Assembly: GCA_014825775.1 (NCBI GenBank)
Contig: MVAQ01000039.1
Location: 55,465 to 119,464, forward strand
Reading direction: 5' to 3'
DNA length: 64,000 nt
Origin: Krasilnikovozyma curviuscula
Taxonomy: Eukaryota; Basidiomycota; Tremellomycetes; Cystofilobasidiales; Mrakiaceae
Part shown: positions 12,271 to 20,971 of the stretch, in pieces
Layout: every line of letters starts with the position of its first letter
Position numbering within the stretch: the first letter of the stretch is position 1
Translations under genes and position numbers: made by a program
Notes under the pieces: model-generated
What the model was told of the DNA's origin: nothing
The model's input: only the letters and a program-made list of their open reading frames with translations
Databases searched by the model: none

Positions 12271-13694
12271 TTAGTAAAAGCCGCCACTGATGCCGTTGTC
12301 CTGCTGTTCACCACGCTTGATCTGTTTCTTTCCAGTGTGGAAGTTGGCGGGAGATTCTAAATCGTCATCAGTGTATCCACCGAATAAGTCGCTTGCCCTA
12401 CGGAACAAGTCGCCCGTCAGAGTGTCGAGAGAGATGAAACAAGTTGGCCACTTACATAGTGCTCTTTCCACCCTGTATCAAAAAAGAAAATGACTTTTGT
12501 TATTATGCTGTTACACTGAATGAGACTCCTGGAAATTTCTTACAGGTGCTTCTCTGACCGTTCGAGTGGGCTGTTGTGGAAACGATCTCAGTCAGTAGTA
12601 GCACAGCGATGATCAGACACTATGAAGAGACCGACCTTCCAACCTCTTCTTGAATCATGCTCATCATAAACTGGCGCAGTAGAAGCGGCGGCCGTGGTTG
12701 CGATAGGTGTAGAGACGGGTGCCACACTTTGAACGGGAGCAGCAGATGGTTTCGGAGGGGCGGCTGAGAAAGCATCTTCTTCATCGTGCCCAAACCCAAT
12801 GTTATCTCTTCCACCAGGTCCTTCTCTGACACGTCGAGTCGGTTTCCAAGTGCTGGTTGCGGGAGATGGAGCAGCGGCAGCGACTAGGCGGGGGAGATCA
12901 CGGTTGAAGTAACTTCAGAATTTGGACCACTGCAGGATGAAAAAAGCATGAGTCTTACCAGAAGTTGGAGCTGGAGCAGTAGCGACTGGAGTTGGGACAA
13001 CTTCAACTGGAGCAGTAGTGATGGAAGAAGCTGCCACGCCTTGGGAGAGTTTTCCGAAAGTAGCGTATTTAGGAAGTTTGCTCTAAATGATTTATGTCAG
13101 AATAGACTAAAGAACATAACTTAGTGAAAGTCCTCACAATTTCGGTGAAGTTTGTGTTGACCTGCGACATTGAAAAATAGAGTGAGTGACGCACAGACCA
13201 TCGTGAGGTCAGTTCTGGTAATCTTGACAAGACTTGAGCTCCCACACTCACAGAAATCCCAACATGTCTGATAGTTATTTTGAATCAAAGATGTAGGAGG
13301 GCGTAGTAGGGTCAGTGCAGTAATAGATTCGTGGCAGGGTGAGATATCTTGCTCACTTCATGAAGTCTGGCAAACAATGCAAAGCAGGTGTCAATATCAC
13401 AGCTAGCCACTTGAGCAAACTCGAAACAATTACCGTACCTAAGAAGTCTCTCTTGGTGAAGCAGATCTTGGTAGAGTCCCTACAGGCAGCCGAAAATAGG
13501 GGGGGCAGCAGGTTCAGCCCGTTGCAAAAGCTCTACTTCCAATCGGCCCACTCTTACCAATCAAGCATTGCAATTTCAGAAGCCCATTCCTTGGGATTTT
13601 CAGAAAAGATCTTTGGTGTGAATCTTTAAAGGACAGGTCAGCCTCCTTGTTCAAAGGAAGTTCAACTAACGTTTATGGCTCACGTTTGGGACAT
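12271..13694 (-). CDS. Unrecognised protein with two WKPTR-x-VRE-x-PGG motifs
   Basis: At least nine exons, some tiny (10 nt at 13357-13366; 16 nt at 13252-13267). The N-terminal part reads MSQTFTPKIFSENPKEW, LDWDSTKICFTKRDFL, DFMKHVGIS and LPKYATFGKLSQG: a compact folded-looking region of roughly 75 residues. It is followed by an Ala/Pro/Thr-rich linker (TTAPVEVVPTPVATAPAP). Then come two copies of a short motif, WKPTRRVREGPGGRDNIGFG and WKPTRTVREAPGGKSTM, the second assembled over four exons. The C terminus reads DLFGGYTDDDLESPANFHTG and ends ISGGFY. The VRExPGG motif recalls the short PPGG motifs of Jupiter/HN1-type microtubule-linked proteins, but this is only a resemblance. Function unknown. 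Confidence 0.75.
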
Positions 13695-13946
13695 GTCGAT
13701 ACCAAAAGAGAGGTCAGCTGGCAGTGTATCGTTCAGTAGATGGATGTCAGACGGATCGGCTGCACTTGAAAAGAGGGTTTGTTGTCAGAGCGTGGTTGCT
13801 TGTGAGAAGTAAGTGAGAAAAATCACAGTCTGCTTCGACGCGCACAGGCGTGAAATCAATGAATGTTCTTCCAAAATTTTAATCACGAGAAGTGACACAG
13901 GTTATGATTACTAAGTATATGTACATTCTATAATGTATGTCGGTCA

Positions 13947-16228
13947 TTATTTGGTAACCGTGAGAGCAGCCCCACCGGTAGCTTTGGACAACGAGGCGCT
14001 CTTCCCTCTCAGAACATTCTTGACTAGACTAGGTCTTCTAGATGAGAGTTTGAGGGACTGAGACTGATTGATACTCTCCAGAATGGATGGATCTAGCTTC
14101 GTAGGCTCCCCTAGGCCACCTTTCTTGATGAAGTCGTCCTGACCTTCGAACCTGTCTCGAAGGCCCAGCGTTCGACCAAGAGCTGGATGACACTCCACCG
14201 TGAACGGTTCTGATGACAGGGGTTCTCCGTCGACTGATATGAGGCGGTCTTTTGGGGGAATAACATGGAATGCGGAAGCTAATATCAACAAAAAATGACT
14301 TTAGTGACCTTTACGAAAGGGAATAGTAGGAGGGCAGATTTCCAAAAGCAGTTCTGTAAATACTCACTTTTATAATAGTGGAAGTGGCTGTTGGGGAATT
14401 GGAGCCCATCAGCAGACTCAGGGAAAGATTTGAGGAGTGCGATCCGAGAAGTGACCAACTGGACCGCGACGTCCATCAGTCCTGAACCTGGTTGGGCTAG
14501 AGGCCACTGTATCAGATCACTAGAGTAAGAACACGAGACAAGGAGGTAAAAATACGTAAGCGAATCTGAACGAAGCATATGAGCAAGATGACCTTACCGC
14601 GAAGCCAACGGAAGGTGTCCCGCGTAGACAAAGATCGCGTCGTCCTCTAGTTTAACCCATTGTTTCAATTCCTCCTGACTAGGACCATTGGGATATTGTA
14701 GTTCAGGAAGAGATGGATGTGCATCAGATTGGAGAGCTTCACGGTTCATTGTTTCAGCCGTTTTTTCTTGCTCGACCCGAAGAGACTCTTTGAATTGCTT
14801 CAGAAGCACACCTTTGTCTCCCTCGGGTGACTTCATATAGAGCTCTCCTTTCCAGACTGTCATATCGTAAACTAGGATAGGGCGGTACAAATCAGCGACC
14901 AATCACAAACGATGGGACAAGCCCAAAGGGGATTTACCTCCTTTCAAAGCTCCCACGACGAATCGAGTATCCCCCATCCACCGGAGATGCTCTGTTCCCA
15001 GGTCTAAGTCAGCCATCAGTCCTACAGCTTGAGACATGAAGCAGAGTTTCCTATGTTGATTTGCCTGTGAGACAGATGATAGATCGAGGGGTAAAGGATG
15101 ACCTGCAAATCCGGCGAGGCCCGTTAGAGGACAGAATCTTGAGAACTTAAGCACCATCCATCATTACCTTTAACCAGATTCAGAGCAGCAAGAGGCGCGC
15201 TGAATCCATCTTCCTTTCCGTGAATATTAATACTCATAGAGTTTGCAGAGCCAGCAGGGACCGGCACCAAAGGTATGTGAGCCAGGCACTTCGCAGCATC
15301 ATCTCTGACTGCAAACCCGTTTCTATTATTAAAGCATTCATTCGTCAGGTTTTTCTCTGATTCGAGTAATTTGAACTACTCACAGCACTTCGTGAACCAA
15401 CCCGTCGCCGCTGACACAACCAATTACATCATACTGAGAGATATCCAAATGCTGTGCCAAATCAACCGCGTGCTTGTGGTATGCCGTCTCTATCGATAAG
15501 GAGTTTTAGACCAGTCGCTACAAATTGAACAGAAAGATCGCAACTCACCAATGACTTCAGCACTACACCTCGATGCCTTGAGAATAGGCAAGATGACCGA
15601 TCTAGTAATCTGTTTCGCTTTACCTTTACCACCTATTGGATTCACAAGAAGGTAAATTCGCCTTTTAGGAGTTGTTCCTGCATGTGCGAGATACAGCGGC
15701 GACGATTAGAAAGTCAGCTAGGCCAAACGAGCAGGACACACTGACTTGGGTATGCAGCTTTCATTAAAGCATCAATGAAGGCTTCAGCAACAGAAGTATC
15801 CTCCTGTGATACCTCCAAGATCAGTTTCACAGGCAAGAGACTTGGCTGGTTCAAGAAATCGATCGAAACTGAGGGACTTGTGGAATGCTCGATAGGAGGA
15901 GAGATTGAGGCATATAGCAGATAAAGATGGGCTACATCGAACAGCTTTCGAGCTGCAATGGAGACGAAACATAAGAACTGTGATCTGTCACTCCATCATA
16001 CTAAGCGAGCCCGCTTCGAGCACGACGCCTTGATATTCGATCAGAACACTCACAGTCTCCATCTTTTTCTCTCCATATACTCAGACCGTCATTATCAAGC
16101 CGTATGGAAGCGCTGGTCGAAGTAGCCTTGAAGACTCCGGAGATTTTGAGACCGAGGGCAATGTCTGGAACGTGTCGAGAGAAGCTGGAAGAGGCTGCTG
16201 CTGCTGCTGGGTTGTCGTTCGAGCACAT
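13947..16228 (-). CDS. Sphingosine (long-chain base) kinase
   Basis: Phosphorylates sphingoid bases to their 1-phosphates; Lcb4/Lcb5 type with a diacylglycerol-kinase catalytic domain. From the ATG at 16228: an N-terminal lipid-kinase region (RLDNDGLSIWREKDGD, RKLFDVAHLYLLYASISPP), then the ATP-binding RRIYLLVNPIGGKGKAKQI, the substrate loop ISQYDVIGCVSGDGLVHEVL (SGDG), IPLVPVPAGSANSMS, and the late block QAVGLMADLDLGTEHLRWMGDTRF followed by GALKGGK. The C-terminal region contains LISVDGEPLSSEPFTVECHPAL. About ten exons; stop at 13947-13949. Length and motif order are those of a complete enzyme. It shares a 326-base upstream region with the divergent proline-rich gene. Confidence 0.93.
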
Positions 16229-16554
16229 GGCTGCTGACAGCCTGGAGCTACCAAACCTTCAGCTAATAATCCAACACGTGCTGGGAGTAATGGAACTTCG
16301 GCAAAATGGTAAAGTGATGGCTCGAGTGGGTTTTCGTCACTCAGCTCAGGCTCAGTCTTTTGTCCTTTTTTTTATTCTTTTTTTTTTTTGCCCGACATGG
16401 AAGTTTATATTGCAGAGTTACAACAGACCATTAGCGATCATAAAAAGTAAATTTCAAGAAGAAAATCGGACCAAGTTTGCTTGGTACTCCGAGTGCTCTA
16501 AAAGAATTCGTACTGCACGCAACTCGACGCTTCGCACGGTCCTCGTCTCTTAGG
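16229..16554. promoter_or_regulatory. Divergent promoter region with T-rich tract
   Basis: 326 bases between the sphingosine kinase ATG (16228, minus) and the proline-rich gene ATG (16555, plus). A T-rich tract at about 16357-16389, almost unbroken T at the end, is the kind of poly(dA:dT) element that keeps nucleosomes off fungal promoters. No specific factor site assigned. Confidence 0.5.
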
Positions 16555-17520
16555 ATGGCATCTACGAACGAATCCATGAGATTTCAACCCCCAATTCATC
16601 ACCCTATGGGAGTTTCGGCTTCGGTATCAGTTCCGGATTCTGCTGCAATTGCTGATTCTGGTCCTCGAGATGTGATCCCCATCACTCGAGGTGCGAGACC
16701 ACCCACCATCCGATCGACAGGCAGACCTCCTATAGCACAGAAAAACATCGGACGAATACCCTATCCACCACCTGGGTTTATTCCTACCGGGCCAGGGACT
16801 CAGTTTATGATGCAGCCTCGTCCTGTTGTGATTCAGCCTCGTCCCCTTCCTCCTCAACCCATCATTTTGACCGCGACTGCGCCACCCCAACCTCGCCCCA
16901 GCATCATTGTTCAGCAGCCGATTCAGCGTCCGCAGATTATGGCTACTCCACGTGGTATTCGTCCTCAAACAGTGCCAGTGCCTGTTGCAGTCAATGAGCC
17001 GACATATTTTGCTGCCGGAATACCCCTACCTCCATCTCTACCTGGATCGTTAAGTTCCCTCGGCTCAAGTGATTCACTCCATTCAGGTCATTCTTACAAC
17101 TCCTCCCATCATCATCGCTATCTCCATCGTCCTCCAGAAATTATTGTTATTCCGCCATCTCAAACCGGATCTTCCTCATCGTCTTCTCATCATTCTCACC
17201 ATTCTCGTCAATCAACAAGTAAAATACCAGCAGAAACAATTTCACTACCAATAGTGCTTAAAACATCAGCTTCAGTCAGAGGCTCGATGCTTCCTGGTGG
17301 TAGTAAAAGAAGAGGCAGTGACAGCAGTAACAGCGCTGCTTCCACACATAGCGATGCCCCAACATCACCAGCAACACCAATCCCAGTATCAGTTGGTCCA
17401 CCCGTAGTCATGCGTTCACCTCGGGTAGTGGCGAATCGATCTGCTGGAATGTTCATCTTGAAAGAAAACAAAGCGCCGCGATGGATCAAACGCTTCTTTC
17501 CAAGCGTGAATCACCTCTAG
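16555..17520 (+). CDS. Proline/serine/histidine-rich protein of unknown function
   Basis: Single uninterrupted exon of 321 codons from ATG 16555, unusual here because neighbours are intron-rich. Pro- and Gln-rich first half (PRPVVIQPRPLPPQPIIL, IIVQQPIQRPQIM), then clusters of Ser and His (GSSSSSSHHSHHSRQS), then Ser/Thr-Pro-rich sequence with KRRGS, a basophilic kinase-type site. The last 25 residues are different: FILKENKAPRWIKRFFPS, basic and aromatic, possibly an amphipathic or binding segment. No domain recognised; likely largely disordered. An upstream in-frame extension to 16477 has no ATG. Confidence 0.65.
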   Translation: MASTNESMRFQPPIHHPMGVSASVSVPDSAAIADSGPRDVIPITRGARPPTIRSTGRPPIAQKNIGRIPYPPPGFIPTGPGTQFMMQPRPVVIQPRPLPPQPIILTATAPPQPRPSIIVQQPIQRPQIMATPRGIRPQTVPVPVAVNEPTYFAAGIPLPPSLPGSLSSLGSSDSLHSGHSYNSSHHHRYLHRPPEIIVIPPSQTGSSSSSSHHSHHSRQSTSKIPAETISLPIVLKTSASVRGSMLPGGSKRRGSDSSNSAASTHSDAPTSPATPIPVSVGPPVVMRSPRVVANRSAGMFILKENKAPRWIKRFFPSVNHL

Positions 17521-18414
17521 CCCTCTGCACTCCCGAAGTAGGTGTCCAGAAGTTGACACCATCACTGTTTCCTTTACGGTAGTACATCCGCACCTCAGGT
17601 TGGGTCCCAACCAAAAACGAACGGGTAGCGATCGAAAGAAGACTTATTGGCTCTGGCGAGAGCAGGCGCGAGTTTGTTCGGTTTTACCTCCCTTAACGAA
17701 GTTGGTGAATTGATCTCAAGTGGAAGCGCTCTTTCAAAACTTTTTAAAACTTTCTGATTGTGTTCTGTTGGTTTTCCATACATAGCGCCATGAAAGCATC
17801 TGGTTTGCCCCACGGAGCACATCGCTCAGATGTGAGCAAACTCCACGTCAAAGTGCATAGCTGTTGCGATTCACTCTGCGGCATCCATTTCATATTCGTC
17901 TGATGGTCAGCTTACTATTTCACAACTACTAAATCCCACCAGACACCTTCAGGTCACGCTGCAACAGCTATCGATTCAGAATCGATTGCGGATTGCATCT
18001 GTGGGGTGAAATGTCTGGGGAACTGATCAGGTGAGAGGGTGAAAAACTTTTCCGGGACAGTGATGACTTTCAAGCAGGTTGGATAAGGATATTGTTGAGT
18101 AGATATGTTCGTCGTTGAGAAGAATGTAAACAAGACGGCGATCATTTCCTGCTAGTCTCGGAAGCTGCAAAAGAAAACAATTTTGGACGGCGGCTCAGCG
18201 CGAGCTCTCGTTCCGGAAATAAAGGGAGGTTCAGCCAAGCAGAGTCATATGCCCACCCACCACAGGTTGGTGCATAAAAGCTGTCAGCTGTGAATCCTTA
18301 CTCTCCTTTCGACTTTACGCTCTCTTCAAATAATCCTCCCGTTAAGGCCTAAACAGTTCATTCGGGGTCACCCAACTCTACCTGTGCAGACAACTACAAC
18401 CGCCGGCGTCGTTG
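17521..18414. other. Intergenic with two small minus-strand ORFs of unknown status
   Basis: About 890 bases upstream of GSK3 copy A. Two ATG-started minus-strand ORFs lie here: 17595-17822 (75 codons) and 17954-18145 (63 codons, hydrophobic start IAVLFTFFSTT). Neither matches a family I know. The 3' part (18250-18414) is pyrimidine-rich and probably the GSK3 promoter and leader. Confidence 0.35.
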
Positions 18415-20334
18415 ATGGCTCATCAGCATGGCCCTATACACGGGGTCAGCACCTCTGGTGAGCTTCTCACACCTCGTCCTATGTTGAAACCATCTCTCAC
18501 TATGCGTTATTCCCTCGTTGCACTCTCCACTGGTTCTTGCACCTTCAATTACGGCGGTGAATAAAACAGGAGTGGAAGACCAGAGTAAAATCTTGAAGGT
18601 TGAAGCCTCCGACGGTAAAACTGGCCTTCGTACTACGCTTTCATACACAAACTCTCAGTATCTGGGCAATGGATCCTTCGGGGTCGTTTTTTTTGCAAAG
18701 CTGGTGAATGCTGGTGAGCATCGGACCGGGTTACCACATTTACAGTAGAACGATCACTAACATATGTGCGCATAGATGGGACAGAAGGAGACGAAATTGC
18801 TGTAAAGAAGGTCCTTCAGGACACTCGATTTCAGGCGAGTCTCATGAATTCTCTGGGCTCATCCCGTCAAAACCTCACCACGGTACGCGGCTGCTTATCA
18901 ATTGCAACTTTTTCTAGAACCGAGAGTTGAAGATAATGAGAAAAATATCTCATCCGAACGTCATTGACCTTAAAGCTTTCTTCTACTCGAGCGGTGAAAA
19001 GGTACGGTATCCGCTGACAGCGTCGTTCCGCGTGCTGATCCTGTGAACCGCACCTAACTTTTGTTTCTACTCTTACCTAACATTTGTTTCGATAGGAGGG
19101 CGAGATCTACCTCAACCTCGTACTGGAATACGTCCCTGAGACTCTATACCGAGCGTCTAGATACTACGTCAAGATCAATCAGCACATGCCAATGATTCAA
19201 ATTAAGCTCTACGTTTACCAACTCTTCAGATCAATAGGGTACATTCATTCAATCGGATTGTGTCGTAAGTACTGTTTACAGATCAGATATCACTTGCAGC
19301 TTCACCGCAGCTAATATTTGCGTCCACTTGGGCATCTTTCGCTTTCAGATCGTGACATCAAACCTCAAAACCTTCTCATACACCCACAAACTGCTGTACT
19401 CAAGCTGATTGACTTCGGTTCCTCCAAAATGCTGGTTACAGGAGAGCCGAACGTATCGTACATCTGCTCGCGATACTACCGAGCTCCTGAGGCAATCTTT
19501 GGCAGTACAAGCTACAATAACATGATTGGTATGTTTACTTCAAGTATTTCCATTGCTATCTCGAACAGTTCTGAAGCGACTATCCTCTCAAATAGATATC
19601 TGGTCAATTGGCTGTGTAATGGCCGAATTGATGCTGGGACAGCCTCTGTTCCAAGGTGACAGCGGCATCAATCAACTGGTTGAGATCATCAAAGTTCTTG
19701 GTACTCCAAGCCGTGATCAAATCAAGACCATGAACCCAAACGTGAGCTTCCGCTCTATTTAATGCTCTCTCAGTGCTTCCAATCTGACCTTTTCACCTCT
19801 AATTTTTTTTATTTTAGTACATGGAACACAAGTTCCCTCAGATCAAATCTCAGCCTTTGAACAAAGTGTTCAGACCTAGAACAGCACCAGATGCGTTGGA
19901 CCTGCTATCTCATCTACTTCAGTATGACCCCGGAAAGAGATTGACGGCCTACGAAGCGTTGTCTCATCCATTCTTTGACGAGCTGAGGATTGAAGGAGAG
20001 GTTTTACCTAGTGGGAAACCATACCCACCGCTGTTTGAGTAAGTGGTTGCCGCAGTCAGCTGCTAAAATATAAAGTGTCAAATGTGTTTACTTACGCGCA
20101 TTTGATCATCATTTCATAATCAGTTTCTCTAAGGAGGAGCTGTCTGCCTTCCCAAGCTTGATCTCTCAGCTTGTTCCCTCATGGTCTGAACCTGAACTGG
20201 CTAGCCGTGGCATTAGATTAGAAGAGTTTGGTAAGTGATCTTGGAGCGGTTTTAATTGCGTCTCATTCTGATCTGTTTACTCTGTCATCGCAGTACCAAC
20301 TCCTGTGCAAGACCTTCGTATATCTTTAGATTAA
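18415..20334 (+). CDS. GSK3: GSK3-family protein kinase, tandem copy A (diverged)
   Basis: CMGC Ser/Thr kinase of the glycogen synthase kinase 3 family. Key elements: glycine loop [13 protein letters not shown], catalytic Lys in [40 protein letters not shown], the activation-loop Tyr in [13 protein letters not shown], and the GSK3 signature [32 protein letters not shown]. Residues equivalent to the primed-substrate pocket (Arg in NRE, Arg in HRD, Lys after DFGSS) are present, so it should be active. Differences from copy B include Ala in APEAIFG where family members have Leu, and SSK for SAK. The residue before DFG is Ile rather than the usual Cys. No N-terminal inhibitory Ser motif. Nine or ten exons; one intron (18835-18917) is GC-AG. 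Stops at 20332-20334. Confidence 0.93.
18835..18917 (+). other. GC-AG intron in GSK3 copy A
   Basis: The exon ending ...TRFQ is followed by GCGAGT rather than GTGAGT; the intron ends TTTTCTAG before AACCGAGAGTTG (NREL). The homologous intron in copy B, at the same codon, begins GTGAGC. The splice is required to keep the kinase frame, so this is a non-canonical donor seen directly. Confidence 0.85.
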
Positions 20335-20971
20335 ATGTGTATCGTAACATAGAATGTTAGAATCAAACCTACGGCGTTATTCTCTTGTGATGTCGTCTCA
20401 AGAAGTCTCGAGAACATGCCCAAGTCGTCGTATGGGGACCAATTTTTGGAGAGATTGCTGCCAATGATTGCTCTCGTTCTCTTCCTTGAAATGCTACTGA
20501 AGTGGTATCATCGTTGCCTGCTGGTCAATCGGCCATTTAGACGCGCTAGCGTCAGAAAGACAGGCGACTCTTTTACGTCAAAGACTGCACCCGGTATGAA
20601 AGCAAGTGGGAGCACCTGCAAGCACGAAAGATGATTTCGATGGGGACAGCAACCATGATCTTGTGATGGGCTAAAAGACTTCGAGCATTGAATTACAGTT
20701 GGCGCCCCTTCGAATGTCAGCTGAGGTTGCGGTGGGATTTGCCACCGCGAAGCTCTTCAGCCTGACGAGCCTGGTGCCTGTGGAAGTCAAAGCCAACAGT
20801 CTTATCGGTACAACAGCAAAGGCATCCCCTATTGGTTTTGGTTATCTGCTCTAGTTAGGACATCAAATCTTCAAACCAAATAGAACTCTACGTGGACGGA
20901 TAGCAGAACCAGCTTTCCCACAACAGCATACAACCACTATCCCTCATCAGCTTTACTCGAGATAGAAAAAC
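20335..20971. other. Spacer between the two GSK3 genes
   Basis: About 640 bases holding the 3' UTR of copy A and the promoter of copy B. One ATG ORF (20416-20634, 72 codons) shows no family resemblance. I saw no long repeat that would mark a recent duplication junction. Confidence 0.5.

Noticed and set aside
16104..16553. 150-codon plus-strand ORF starting MEALVEVALKTP
   Set aside because: Its first half is antisense to the N-terminal exon of the sphingosine kinase, and its second half is low-quality sequence across the T-rich promoter tract.
17595..18145. Two small minus-strand ATG ORFs as one spliced gene
   Set aside because: No convincing splice join between them and no protein resemblance; reported only as a note on the intergenic stretch.
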